In this document: positions 17,062 through 25,665 of the stretch, in pieces
Layout: each line of letters begins with the position of its first letter
Numbering within the stretch: position 1 is the first letter of the stretch
Assembly (NCBI RefSeq): GCF_002005565.1
Contig: NZ_BDJC01000032.1
Location: forward strand, 1 to 64,000
Length of the DNA: 64,000 nt
Direction: 5' to 3'
DNA from: Streptomyces sp. JHA26
Lineage (GTDB): Bacteria > Actinomycetota > Actinomycetes > Streptomycetales > Streptomycetaceae
Notes under the pieces: generated by a model
What the model saw: the letters and a program-made list of their open reading frames with translations, nothing else
Databases searched by the model: none
What the model was told of the DNA's origin: nothing
Program-made: the position numbers and the translations under genes

Positions 17062-17901
17062 GTGTCCGACTCCCGTGTGCCGCGCCGGCGGCGCTTCCTC
17101 GTCTGCGAACCCAGACACTTCGCCGTGCAGTACGCGATCAACCCGTGGATGCGTTCCGGGGCGCCCGTCCACGTGGGCCGTGCGCTCACCCAGTGGCGCA
17201 CGCTGGTCGACGCCTACCGCCGCCACGGGCACACCGTGGACACCGTGGCGCCGGTCCCCGGGCTGCCCGACATGGTCTTCGCCGCCAACGCGGCGCTCGT
17301 CGTGGACGGCCGGGTCTTCGGCTCGCTGTTCCACGCGCCGGAGCGCCGCCCCGAGTCCGTCCCCTACGAGACGTGGTTCAAGGGCGCCGGCTTCGACGTC
17401 CACCTGCCCGAGGCGGTCTGCGAGGGCGAGGGCGACCTCGTGCCGGTGGGCCGCTGGATCCTGGCCGGCACCGGTTTCCGCACCACGCCCGAGGCGCACC
17501 GCGAGGTCCAGGAGTACTTCGGCCGGCCGGTGGTGTCGCTGACGCTGGTGGACCCGTACTTCTACCACCTGGACACGGCCCTGTTCGCCCTCGACGACGG
17601 CCACGAGGGGGGCGACGGGAACATCGTCTACTACCCGGGGGCCTTCTCGCCCGGCAGCCGTGAGGTGCTGGAGCGGCTCTACCCGGACGCGGTGCTCGCC
17701 ACCCGTGAGGACGCCATGGCGTTCGGGCTGAACTCCGTGTCCGACGGACGGCACGTGTTCCTCTCGCCCGGGGCCGGGGAACTCGCCGGCCGGCTCGCGG
17801 GCCTCGGTTACGTCCCCGTCCCCGTCGACCTGTCCGAGTTCCACAAGGCCGGGGGCGGCATCAAGTGCTGCACCCAGGAGATCCGGGAGACCCGTTCATG
17901 A
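17062..17901 (+). CDS. ddaH: dimethylargininase (DDAH), amidinotransferase superfamily
   Basis: 279-residue member of the pentein guanidino-group enzymes. DDAH hydrolyses methylated arginines to citrulline plus methylamines. Support: the N-terminal CEPRHFAVQYAINPWM typical of these proteins, the acidic ligand in CEGEGDLV, the His in SDGRHVFLSPG, and the C-terminal nucleophilic Cys region GGGIKCCTQEI. GTG 17062 has GGAGG nine bases upstream; an earlier in-frame GTG lacks one. The stop overlaps the rocD start (ATGA), so the two are co-translated. An arginine deiminase-like activity is an alternative. Confidence 0.85.
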   Translation: MSDSRVPRRRRFLVCEPRHFAVQYAINPWMRSGAPVHVGRALTQWRTLVDAYRRHGHTVDTVAPVPGLPDMVFAANAALVVDGRVFGSLFHAPERRPESVPYETWFKGAGFDVHLPEAVCEGEGDLVPVGRWILAGTGFRTTPEAHREVQEYFGRPVVSLTLVDPYFYHLDTALFALDDGHEGGDGNIVYYPGAFSPGSREVLERLYPDAVLATREDAMAFGLNSVSDGRHVFLSPGAGELAGRLAGLGYVPVPVDLSEFHKAGGGIKCCTQEIRETRS

Positions 17902-19118
17902 CCGCACCCGCCCGCATCCGCGGCTCCGAGGAGCTCATCCGCGCGGAGGAGCCCGTCCTCGCCCACAACTACCATCCGCTGCCCGTGGTGGTGGCCCGCG
18001 CGGAGGGCGCCTGGGTCGAGGACGTGGAGGGCCGCCGCTACCTGGACATGCTGGCCGGCTACTCGGCGCTCAACTTCGGCCACCGCCACCCGGCGCTGGT
18101 CGAGGCCGCGCACCGCCAGCTGGACCGGCTGACGCTGACCTCGCGGGCCTTCCACAACGACCGGCTGGCGTCCTTCGCCGAGAAGCTGGCCGCGCTGACC
18201 GGCACGGACATGGTGCTGCCGATGAACACCGGTGCGGAGGCGGTGGAGAGCGGCATCAAGGTGGCCCGCAAGTGGGCGTACGACGTGAAGGGCGTCCCGG
18301 CGGACCGGGCGACGATCGTGGTCGCGGCGGACAACTTCCACGGCCGTACGACGACGATCGTGAGCTTCTCGACGGACGAGACGGCCCGGGGCGGCTTCGG
18401 TCCCTTCACCCCCGGCTTCCGGATCGTGCCGTACAACGATCTGGAGGCGCTGGAGGCGGCCGTCGACGAGACGACGGCGGCCGTGCTGATCGAGCCGATC
18501 CAGGGCGAGGCCGGGGTCAACATCCCGGACGACGGCTATCTGACGGGGGTGCGGGAGCTGACCCGGCGGGCGGGCTGCCTGTTCGTCGCGGACGAGATCC
18601 AGTCGGGTCTCGGCCGTACCGGGCACACCCTCGCGGTCGAGCACGAGTCGGTCGTGCCGGACGTGGTGCTGCTGGGCAAGGCGCTGGGCGGCGGCATCGT
18701 GCCGGTGTCGGCGGTGGTCGGCCGCCGCGAGGTGCTCGGTGTGCTGCATCCGGGTGAGCACGGTTCGACCTTCGGCGGCAATCCACTGGCCGCCGCGGTC
18801 GGCACGGCGGTGGTGGAGCTGCTGGAGACCGGCACGTTCCAGCGCCGGGCCGCCGAACTGGGCGTGGTGCTGCGCAAGGGTCTCGAGGCGCTGGTCGGCA
18901 GGGGCGTCGTCGGTTTCCGCGCGCGGGGCCTGTGGGCGGGCGTCGACGTGGACCCGGCGCTCGGCACCGGCCGCGAGGTCAGTGAGCGGCTGATGCGCGA
19001 GGGCATCCTGGTCAAGGACACCCACGGGTCGACGATCCGCCTGGCGCCGCCGCTGACGGTGACCGGTGAGGAGCTCGAGGGTGCGCTCGCGACGCTGGAG
19101 AAGGTCCTGACGTCCTGA
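17898..19118 (+). CDS. rocD: ornithine--oxo-acid transaminase
   Basis: 406-residue class III PLP aminotransferase converting ornithine plus 2-oxoglutarate to glutamate semialdehyde and glutamate. Motifs: MNTGAEAVESGIKVARKW (cofactor phosphate region), FVADEIQSGLGRTG (Asp to PLP nitrogen) and VLLGKALGGGIVPVSAVVG (Schiff-base Lys). The length and the TGAEAVE segment favour ornithine over acetylornithine aminotransferases. It is translationally coupled to ddaH and converges on the RpiB-like gene ten bases beyond its stop. Together with the Lrp regulator this is an arginine-derivative catabolic unit. Confidence 0.92.
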   Translation: MTAPARIRGSEELIRAEEPVLAHNYHPLPVVVARAEGAWVEDVEGRRYLDMLAGYSALNFGHRHPALVEAAHRQLDRLTLTSRAFHNDRLASFAEKLAALTGTDMVLPMNTGAEAVESGIKVARKWAYDVKGVPADRATIVVAADNFHGRTTTIVSFSTDETARGGFGPFTPGFRIVPYNDLEALEAAVDETTAAVLIEPIQGEAGVNIPDDGYLTGVRELTRRAGCLFVADEIQSGLGRTGHTLAVEHESVVPDVVLLGKALGGGIVPVSAVVGRREVLGVLHPGEHGSTFGGNPLAAAVGTAVVELLETGTFQRRAAELGVVLRKGLEALVGRGVVGFRARGLWAGVDVDPALGTGREVSERLMREGILVKDTHGSTIRLAPPLTVTGEELEGALATLEKVLTS

Positions 19119-19127
19119 CGGCGGCCC

Positions 19128-19583
19128 TCAGGGAGCGGCCCGGCCCCGGTCGAGCCGCTCCACGTGGTCCACGTTCCCCAGGTCCTCGGCGTCCGTGCTC
19201 GCCCCGCCGGCGAACCAGGCGTCGAGGATCTCCCGCAGCAGCGGCGCCGACGTCAGCCGCAGGCTGAGGGCGAGCACGTTGGCGTCGTTCCAGCGGCGTG
19301 CCCCGTCGGCCGTGTACGCGTCGGTGCACAGGGCCGCCCGCACGCCCGGCACCTTGTTCGCGGCGATCGACGCGCCCGTGCCGGTCCAGCAGCACACCAC
19401 CGCCTGGTCGGCCTCGCCCGCGGCGACGTCGCGCGCCGCGCGCTCCGAGCACACCGCCCACCGGGGATCGGCCCCCGGGCTCAGGGCACCGTGCGCCCGT
19501 ACCTCGTGACCCCGTGCGCGCAGTTCCTCGACGAGGAGCCGGGCCACGGGTTCGTCCATGTCGGAGGAGACGGCGATCCGCAT
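19128..19583 (-). CDS. RpiB/LacA/LacB family sugar-phosphate isomerase
   Basis: 151-residue protein with the RpiB fold. It starts MRIAVSSDMDEP, then VVCCWTGTGASIAANKVPGV (the C..GTG..AANK active loop) and RWNDANVLALSLRLTS. RpiB interconverts ribose 5-phosphate and ribulose 5-phosphate; LacAB-like members act on other phosphosugars. The catalytic His region of E. coli RpiB is not obvious (CTDAYTADGARR in its place), so the substrate may differ. It stands alone between rocD and an MFS gene. Confidence 0.82.
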   Translation of the reverse strand: MRIAVSSDMDEPVARLLVEELRARGHEVRAHGALSPGADPRWAVCSERAARDVAAGEADQAVVCCWTGTGASIAANKVPGVRAALCTDAYTADGARRWNDANVLALSLRLTSAPLLREILDAWFAGGASTDAEDLGNVDHVERLDRGRAAP

Positions 19584-19726
19584 GTGCGAAGGGTACTCGT
19601 CCGTGCCCGCTCACCTCATCGGCCCAGGCGCATGACCGACGTCACGGCCATAACCAGCATCATCGGGGGAACGGTACGACCTGAGAAACGTACGACCGAG
19701 CAGTGCTCCGCCCGGAGCCTCTGCGC

Positions 19727-21241
19727 GTGGAAAGGGAGTCCGCCACGTCCCCCAACGAGAACGGCCCAGAGCCCGACGCCGCGGCGATCCGCCGCCACCC
19801 GGCGCTGTTCCGGGCCATCAGGCGTCGGCAGAACCCCAGGCTCCGCCGGTCGGACATCACCGTCACGGACGAGGCGGCGGTCAAGCGAGCCGTGAAGGCG
19901 GCCTCGCTGGGCAACGCCATGGAGTGGTTCGACTTCGGCATCTACGCCTATCTGGCGGGCACCATCGGCCGCGTGTTCTTCCCGTCCGGGAGCGACACCG
20001 CGCAGTTGCTGTCCTCGTTCGCCACCTTCGCCGTGGCGTTCCTGGTGCGTCCGCTCGGCGGCATGGTCTTCGGTCCGATGGGCGACAAGATCGGCCGCAA
20101 GAAGGTGCTCGCGCTGACGATGATCCTCATGGCGATCGGCACCGCCGCCATCGGGCTCATCCCCAGCTACGACGCGATCGGCTTCTGGTCGCCGCTCCTG
20201 CTGATCCTCTTCCGTCTGCTCCAGGGCTTCTCCACCGGCGGCGAGTACGGCGGCGCGTCCACCTTCATCGCCGAGTACGCGCCCGACAAGCGGCGCGGTT
20301 TCTTCGGCAGCTTCCTGGAGCTGGGCACGCTGGCCGGGTACACCGGCGCCGCCGGTCTCGTCACCGCGTTGACCGCGTGGCTCGGCGGCGACACCATGGA
20401 CGCCTGGGGCTGGCGCATCCCCTTCCTGCTAGCCGCTCCCCTCGGCATCGTCGGTATCTACCTGCGGCTGAAGCTGGACGACACGCCCGCGTTCCTGAGG
20501 CTGGAGGACTCCAACGTCCACATCTCCGAGGCGGCGACCGCGGTGGAGACCACCGCCCGGGGCGACCTCGCCAAGATCTTCCGTACGCACTGGCGGGCGC
20601 TGGTGCTGTGCATCGCGCTGGTCGGCGCGTACAACATCACGGACTACATGCTGCTGTCGTACATGCCGACGTACCTGTCGGACGAGCTGGACTACAGCGA
20701 GAGCCACGGTCTGCTGATCCTGGTGGCCACGATGGTGCTGCTGATGCTGATCATCAACCAGGTGGGCCGGCTCTCCGACCGCTTCGGCCGCAAGCCCGTG
20801 CTGATGACCGGCATGCTCGGCTTCTTCGTCCTGTCCGCCCCGTCCTTCGTGCTGGTGCAGAACGGCAGTCTGCTCGCCGTCTCGGGCGGCATGCTGATGC
20901 TCGGCCTGTCGCTGGTCTGTCTGCTCGGCACGATGTCCGCGGCGCTCCCGGCGATGTTCCCCACCAACGTCCGGTACGGGTCCCTCTCGGTCGGCTACAA
21001 CCTGTCGGCGTCGCTGTTCGGCGGGACCACGCCGCTGGTCATCACGGCGCTGATCAGCGTGACCGGCTCCGACATGATGCCCGCCTACTACGCGATGGCC
21101 GCGGCCCTGGTCGGTGTCGTGTCGGTGGCCTGCATGAAGGAGACGGCCCAGAAGCCGCTCGCCGGGTCCCCGCCCTCGGTGCAGTCCGAGGAGGAGGCCG
21201 CGGAGATCGTGGAGGCGCAGGCGCCGACGCCGAAGTTCTGA
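19727..21241 (+). CDS. MFS transporter, proline/betaine:proton symporter (ProP) type
   Basis: 504-residue carrier of the metabolite:H+ symporter branch with twelve predicted membrane helices. The typical first-helix motif is AMEWFDFGIYAYL, the cytoplasmic loop motif is GDKIGRKKVL, and repeats include GRLSDRFGRKPVLM. ProP-type proteins take up proline, betaine or related solutes, often in osmoadaptation; substrate is inferred. About 60 polar residues precede helix 1. The start is uncertain: GTG 19727 has a GGAG ten bases upstream and is preferred to GTG 19703. A 15-bp stem terminator follows directly. Confidence 0.85.
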   Translation: MERESATSPNENGPEPDAAAIRRHPALFRAIRRRQNPRLRRSDITVTDEAAVKRAVKAASLGNAMEWFDFGIYAYLAGTIGRVFFPSGSDTAQLLSSFATFAVAFLVRPLGGMVFGPMGDKIGRKKVLALTMILMAIGTAAIGLIPSYDAIGFWSPLLLILFRLLQGFSTGGEYGGASTFIAEYAPDKRRGFFGSFLELGTLAGYTGAAGLVTALTAWLGGDTMDAWGWRIPFLLAAPLGIVGIYLRLKLDDTPAFLRLEDSNVHISEAATAVETTARGDLAKIFRTHWRALVLCIALVGAYNITDYMLLSYMPTYLSDELDYSESHGLLILVATMVLLMLIINQVGRLSDRFGRKPVLMTGMLGFFVLSAPSFVLVQNGSLLAVSGGMLMLGLSLVCLLGTMSAALPAMFPTNVRYGSLSVGYNLSASLFGGTTPLVITALISVTGSDMMPAYYAMAAALVGVVSVACMKETAQKPLAGSPPSVQSEEEAAEIVEAQAPTPKF

Positions 21242-21255
21242 GCGGCCGACGGCTC

Positions 21256-21288
21256 GGCGGGGCGCCACCCTCAGGGTGGCGCCCCGCC
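21256..21288 (+). terminator. strong intrinsic terminator after the MFS gene
   Basis: GGCGGGGCGCCACCC and GGGTGGCGCCCCGCC form a perfect 15-bp stem with a three-base TCA loop, 14 bases after the stop. It may act in both directions, since the sorbosone-dehydrogenase gene converges from the right. Confidence 0.85.
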
Positions 21289-21321
21289 TCCGTGTCCTCG
21301 CCCGCGCGTCCGCGCCGCCGG

Positions 21322-23442
21322 TCAGTCGGCCGGCGTCAGCGCGACCTCGGCGCTGCCCGAGAGGGCCGGGAGCCCGTCCGGGGGCGTGTCCGTGTAGGAG
21401 GCGTTGAAGACCGCCTTCAGGTTGTCCGCGCCGGCGTGGCCGCCGTCGACGAACGTCTCGAACGATCCGGAGCAGCCGGTGCTCGTGGAGAGCGGGTGGC
21501 CGTGCGTGTCGTGGCCCAGGATGAACGAGACGCTGACCTTCGAGCAGTCCACCGGCTGGTCGTCGGTGACGGTGACCTCCCAGGTGACCGTGTCGCCCCA
21601 GTGGAACGCCGTGCCGCCGTGCGGCGCGGGGTCGGTCGTCAGGGAGACGACCGGCGCCTTGTTGCCGACGACGACCGGGACCGAGGTGGCGGCCGAGCGG
21701 CCGGTGCTGTCGGTGACCTTCAGCGTGGCGTCGAAGACGGCGTTCTCCGTGAACGTGTGCGTCGGGTTGGCCTCCGTGGAGTCCACGGTGCCGTCGGCGT
21801 CGAAGTCCCAGGCGTAGCGGAGGGCGTCACCGTCGGCGTCCTTCGTGCCGGCGCTGGAGAACCTGACGGTCAGCGGGTTGGTCCCGTTGACCACGTCCGC
21901 TGCGGCCTTGGGCTCCGGGGTGCGGTTGCCCCGCGTGAAGTCGATGCGGGCCAGTTGGGCCTCGGGCAGCTCCGCGAAGTACCCGGTGCCGTACTCGAGG
22001 ACGTACAGCGCGCCGTCCGGGCCGAACTCGGCGTCGATCGGGCCGTCCGTGGTGATCGAGGAGAGCGCGTTCTCGATCTTGGTGACCTGGTTCTTCCGGT
22101 CCAGGGTGAGGGCGAGCATCTGGTCGCGCGTCCACTCGTAGAAGAGCGGCTTGCCGTCGAAGTACGCGGGCCAGCGGTTCTCGGCCTTGTTCCGCCTGTC
22201 GTAGCGGTACGCCGGGCCGCCCATGGGGGCGATGCCGCCCGTGCCCAGCTCCGGGAACTGTGCGGAGGCCCCGTAGCCGTAGACGATCTCCGCGTCCGTG
22301 ACCGGCGGCAGCTTGCTCAGGCCGGTGTTGTTGCGCGAGTCGTTGACCGGCCCGGCGCAGTCGAACGCGCCGTTCGACTTCTTGGCGGCGAAGTCGTAGT
22401 CCTGGTACGGCATGTCCCGGGTCACGCAGAACGGCCAGCCGTAGTTGGCGGGGCGGTCGATGACCGTCCAGCGGCCGTGGCCGGCGGGGCCGCGGTCGGG
22501 GTTCGCCGTGTTGGCGTCGGGTGAGTAGTCGCCGACGTAGACCTCGCCGGTCCTGTCGTCCACGGCGAAGCGGAACGGGTTGCGCAGACCCATGGCGTAG
22601 ATCTCGGGACGGGTCTTCGGCGTGCCGGGCTTGAAGAGGTTGCCGCCCGGGATCGTGTACCGGCCGTCCTTCTTGACCTTGATGCGCAGGACCTTGCCGC
22701 GCAGGTCGTTGGTGTTGCCCGCGGTGCGCCGCGCGTCGTAGGCCGGGTTGCGGTCGGGGCGGTCGTCGAGCGGGGCGTAGCCGTCGGAGGCGAACGGGTT
22801 GGAGTCGTCGCCGGTCGACAGGAACAGGTTGCCCTTGCCGTCGAAGTCGATCTTGCCGCCGACGTGGCAGCAGATGCCGCGGTCGGCCGGGACGTCGAGG
22901 ATCTTCTGCTCGGTGGCGAAGTTCAGCTTGTTGCCCTCGAGCTTGAACCGCGACAGCCGGGTGACGCCCTTGTACTTGGCGAAGTCCGCGGCCGTGCCGT
23001 ACTCCGGCGCGTCACCCTCGTTCACGCCCGGGGTGGCCGGGTCGTCCATGGGGGTGTCCAGGCGGGGCGAGTAGTAGAGGTAGACCCACTTGTTCCTGCT
23101 GAAGTCGGGGTCGATCGCGATGCCCTGCACGCCCTCTTCGTCGTGCTGGTAGAGCCCGGCGGGGCTCTTCTTCATGTCCGCGGCGAGGAAGTTCACGCCG
23201 CTCTTCGGGTCGTTGATCCGCACCTCGCCCGTCCGCGCGGTGTGCAGCACCCGCCGGTCGGGCAGGACGGCGAGGGCCATGGGCTCGCCCGGACGGTCGT
23301 TGAGGGTGACCTTCTGGAAGGCCGACGCGGCCGGCGGTGCCGGGTCCGACGGGGCGGCTTGGACCGTGGGGACGGTCAGGAGCCCGGCGGACCCGGCCAG
23401 TACCGCTGCCCCCATCAGGGTGACGATCCGTCTGTTGCGCAC
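21322..23442 (-). CDS. secreted PQQ-type glucose/sorbosone dehydrogenase with PKD domain
   Basis: 706-residue exported protein. The Sec signal peptide is at about residues 1-29 (hydrophobic core GAAVLAGSAGLLTVP, cleavage near VQAA). A six-bladed beta-propeller of the glucose/sorbosone dehydrogenase type spans about residues 40-520 (EGVQGIAIDPDF, HVGGKIDFDGKGNLFLSTGD, MGLRNPFRFAVDD, FGPDGALYVLEYG). A PKD domain follows at about 530-610 (YAWDFDADGTVDS) and then a C-terminal beta domain. Likely an extracellular sugar dehydrogenase or sugar-binding enzyme; PQQ dependence is inferred from the family. A good minus-strand promoter with a LacI-like element lies 108 bases upstream of the ATG. Confidence 0.87.
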   Translation of the reverse strand: MRNRRIVTLMGAAVLAGSAGLLTVPTVQAAPSDPAPPAASAFQKVTLNDRPGEPMALAVLPDRRVLHTARTGEVRINDPKSGVNFLAADMKKSPAGLYQHDEEGVQGIAIDPDFSRNKWVYLYYSPRLDTPMDDPATPGVNEGDAPEYGTAADFAKYKGVTRLSRFKLEGNKLNFATEQKILDVPADRGICCHVGGKIDFDGKGNLFLSTGDDSNPFASDGYAPLDDRPDRNPAYDARRTAGNTNDLRGKVLRIKVKKDGRYTIPGGNLFKPGTPKTRPEIYAMGLRNPFRFAVDDRTGEVYVGDYSPDANTANPDRGPAGHGRWTVIDRPANYGWPFCVTRDMPYQDYDFAAKKSNGAFDCAGPVNDSRNNTGLSKLPPVTDAEIVYGYGASAQFPELGTGGIAPMGGPAYRYDRRNKAENRWPAYFDGKPLFYEWTRDQMLALTLDRKNQVTKIENALSSITTDGPIDAEFGPDGALYVLEYGTGYFAELPEAQLARIDFTRGNRTPEPKAAADVVNGTNPLTVRFSSAGTKDADGDALRYAWDFDADGTVDSTEANPTHTFTENAVFDATLKVTDSTGRSAATSVPVVVGNKAPVVSLTTDPAPHGGTAFHWGDTVTWEVTVTDDQPVDCSKVSVSFILGHDTHGHPLSTSTGCSGSFETFVDGGHAGADNLKAVFNASYTDTPPDGLPALSGSAEVALTPAD

Positions 23443-23549
23443 TCATAACTCCTTTGGACTGGTCGACGGCCGCGAGGCACCGGGGTTCGCTCCCCGGTCG
23501 GCCGCTGCAGGTGAAACAGGTGAAAACCCGTGCGGAGTGAGTCGGTTGG

Positions 23550-23579
23550 ACGCTAGAGCGCTTACTTTCCACGCGTCAA
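23550..23579 (-). promoter_or_regulatory. promoter of the sorbosone-dehydrogenase gene with LacI-like operator
   Basis: On the minus strand TTGACG (-35, 23574-23579) and TAGCGT (-10, 23550-23555) are 18 bases apart, close to the vegetative consensus. The spacer contains GTAAGCGCTCTA, whose AGCGCT core is the centre of many LacI/GalR-family operators. This placement fits repression by a sugar-responsive LacI protein encoded elsewhere. The 312-base gap between this gene and plsC holds no other visible feature. Confidence 0.65.
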
Positions 23580-23754
23580 GGACAAAGACCGAACTTTCTC
23601 AGGGAAAGATTGCTCGACGGCGGCGGGCCAACAGAGCGGATCTCCCGCATACTTCGGGTGTTTCCGGGCACGCTCCGGGCCCGGAGCGTCTGGTGATGGA
23701 TGGTCAGGTGGCCCAGCATGGAGGGCGGCAACCATCCGGGTGAGAGGGCGAACC

Positions 23755-24477
23755 ATGTTCTACTACGTGCTCAAGTACGTGCTGCTCGGCCCGCTGCTGA
23801 GGCTGGTCTTCCGCCCTCGGATCGAGGGGCTGGACCACGTGCCGGACTCGGGCGCGGCCATCGTCGCCGGAAACCACCTGTCGTTCTCCGACCACTTCCT
23901 GATGCCCGCCGTGCTCCGGCGCCGCATCACCTTCCTCGCCAAGGCCGAGTACTTCACCGGCCCCGGTCTCAAGGGCCGGCTGACCGCCTTCTTCTTCCGC
24001 AGCGCGGGACAGATCCCGGTGGACCGCTCGGGCAAGGAGGCGGGGCGGGCCGCGATCCGCGAAGGGCTCGGGGTGCTGGACAGGGGCGAGTTGCTCGGCA
24101 TCTACCCGGAGGGCACGCGCTCGCACGACGGCCGGCTCTACAAGGGCAAGGTCGGCGTCGCGGTGATGGCGCTCAGGGCCGGGGTGCCGGTCGTGCCGTG
24201 CGCGATGATCGGCACCTTCGAGGCCCAGCCGCCCGGCCGCAAGATCCCGAAGGTGCACCCCGTGGTGATCCGTTTCGGCGAGCCGATGGACTTCTCCCGC
24301 TATGCGGGCATGGAGCGGGAGAAGGCCGTCCTGCGCGCCGTGACCGACGAGATCATGTACGCGATCCTGTCGCTGTCCGGGCAGGAGTACGTCGACCGGT
24401 ACGCGGCCGACGTCAAGGCCGAGGAGGCGGAGCGGGCGGCGAAGGGCCGCAGGCTCCCCCGGCTGCCGCACCGCTAG
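23755..24477 (+). CDS. 1-acyl-sn-glycerol-3-phosphate acyltransferase
   Basis: 240-residue PlsC-family acyltransferase making phosphatidic acid or acylating another lipid acceptor at the membrane. The catalytic HX4D motif is NHLSFSDH at about residues 41-48, and the substrate-binding motif is GIYPEGTRS at about 115-123. The N-terminus YYVLKYVLLGPLLRLVF is a probable membrane anchor. ATG 23755 follows GAGAGGG; an in-frame ATG five codons earlier lacks a site. The exact acceptor is uncertain, since Streptomyces have several PlsC paralogues. A nonamer tandem repeat starts six bases after the stop. Confidence 0.9.
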   Translation: MFYYVLKYVLLGPLLRLVFRPRIEGLDHVPDSGAAIVAGNHLSFSDHFLMPAVLRRRITFLAKAEYFTGPGLKGRLTAFFFRSAGQIPVDRSGKEAGRAAIREGLGVLDRGELLGIYPEGTRSHDGRLYKGKVGVAVMALRAGVPVVPCAMIGTFEAQPPGRKIPKVHPVVIRFGEPMDFSRYAGMEREKAVLRAVTDEIMYAILSLSGQEYVDRYAADVKAEEAERAAKGRRLPRLPHR

Positions 24478-24483
24478 ACGCCG

Positions 24484-24519
24484 CTGTCTGCCCTGTCTGC
24501 CGTGTCTGCCCGGTCTGCC
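24484..24519. repeat. tandem nonamer repeat after plsC-like gene
   Basis: Four contiguous nine-base units: CTGTCTGCC, CTGTCTGCC, GTGTCTGCC and CGGTCTGCC, starting six bases after the acyltransferase stop and ending 51 bases before the next start. Confidence 0.75.
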
Positions 24520-24558
24520 CTCGGCAGAAAGGCATGGCCCGGCGGGCGTGTGCGCGCC

Positions 24559-24573
24559 TACGGTCCCCGTATG
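24559..24573 (+). promoter_or_regulatory. leaderless-type -10 element
   Basis: TACGGT at 24559-24564 is followed by six bases and then ATG 24571. There is no ribosome binding site, so a leaderless transcript is suggested. Confidence 0.45.
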
Positions 24574-25605
24574 ACACGAGCCGTGGTGATCGGGGCGACG
24601 GGACAGATCGGACGAGTGGCCGTGGGGGCGCTGGCCCGCGACGGCTGGGAGGTGACGGCCGTCTCGCGCGGCGGCGGCCGCGACGCGGACTGGCCCGGGG
24701 AGGTACGGGTGGTGCGCGCCGACCGGGAGGACGACGCGGCGCTGGCCGCGGCGGTCGGCGACGGCTGCGACGTCCTGGTGGACACGGTGGCCTTCGGCAC
24801 CGGGCACGCCCGGCAGCTGGTCTCCCTCGCCGGGCGGGTCGGGTCGGCGGTGGTGATCTCCAGCGTGTCGGTCTACGAGGACGCGAAGGGCCGGAACTTC
24901 GACACGCAGACCGAGCCCGGCGGCTTCCCCGAGTACCCGGTCCCGCTCACCGAGGAGCAGCGCACCGTCCGGCCGGGCGACGCCTCGTACAGCACCCGCA
25001 AGGCGGCGCTGGAGCGCGACCTGCTGGCCGCGGGCGACCGGCTGCCGGTCACGTTGCTGCGCGCGGGCGCGGTCCACGGGCCGCACTGCCGGACCCCGCG
25101 GGAGCTGTACTTCGTCAAACGCAACCTGGACGGCAGGCGCCGGCGCGTGCTCGCGTACGGCGGTGCGAGCCGCTTCCATCCGGCGAGCGTGCACACCGTC
25201 GCCGAGTTGATCCGGCTGGCCGCCCGACGGCCGGGGGCCCGCGTGCTCAACGCCGTCGACCCGGACGCGCCGACGGTGGCGGAGATCGCGGCGGCGATCG
25301 ACGCGGTGACGGGCGTGCGGGCCGAGGACGTGCTGGTGGACGGGCCGCCGCCCGCGCCCGGGGTCGGTGACACGCCGTGGTCGGTTCCGGCGCCGGTGGT
25401 GTGCGACATGACGGCGGCCGAGCGGCAGTTGGGGTACCGCCCGGTGGTCCGGTACGCCGAGACCCTGCCGGACACGGTCGCCTTCCTCGAGGAGCGCCTC
25501 GCCGGACGGGACTGGCGGGAGGCGTTCCCGAAGATGGCGCAGGCCTACGGCGAACTCTTCGACTACGCGGCGGAGGACGCCTGGCTGGCCGCGCGGCCCG
25601 GCTGA
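24571..25605 (+). CDS. NAD-dependent epimerase/dehydratase family (extended SDR) protein
   Basis: 344-residue Rossmann-fold protein. The N-terminal nucleotide-binding motif is VVIGATGQIGRVAV (GXXGXXG, about residues 4-17). SSVSVYEDAKG holds the conserved Ser/Tyr region and YSTRKAALE supplies the YXXXK catalytic pair. It resembles atypical extended SDRs called 'NAD-dependent epimerase/reductase' in Streptomyces; no specific sugar substrate can be assigned. ATG 24571 has no Shine-Dalgarno but a TACGGT six bases upstream. A bidirectional terminator separates it from the convergent tap gene. Confidence 0.8.
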   Translation: MTRAVVIGATGQIGRVAVGALARDGWEVTAVSRGGGRDADWPGEVRVVRADREDDAALAAAVGDGCDVLVDTVAFGTGHARQLVSLAGRVGSAVVISSVSVYEDAKGRNFDTQTEPGGFPEYPVPLTEEQRTVRPGDASYSTRKAALERDLLAAGDRLPVTLLRAGAVHGPHCRTPRELYFVKRNLDGRRRRVLAYGGASRFHPASVHTVAELIRLAARRPGARVLNAVDPDAPTVAEIAAAIDAVTGVRAEDVLVDGPPPAPGVGDTPWSVPAPVVCDMTAAERQLGYRPVVRYAETLPDTVAFLEERLAGRDWREAFPKMAQAYGELFDYAAEDAWLAARPG

Positions 25606-25615
25606 GGGAACGGGA

Positions 25616-25646
25616 AGGGGGCGGCCGGTCGGACCGGCCGCCCCCT
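25616..25646. terminator. bidirectional terminator between convergent genes
   Basis: AGGGGGCGGCCGGTC (25616-25630) and GACCGGCCGCCCCCT (25632-25646) are perfectly complementary around a single G, giving a 13- to 15-bp stem. It lies between the SDR gene and the convergent tap gene. Confidence 0.8.
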
Positions 25647-25665
25647 CGGGCCTTCTCCGCGGTGG

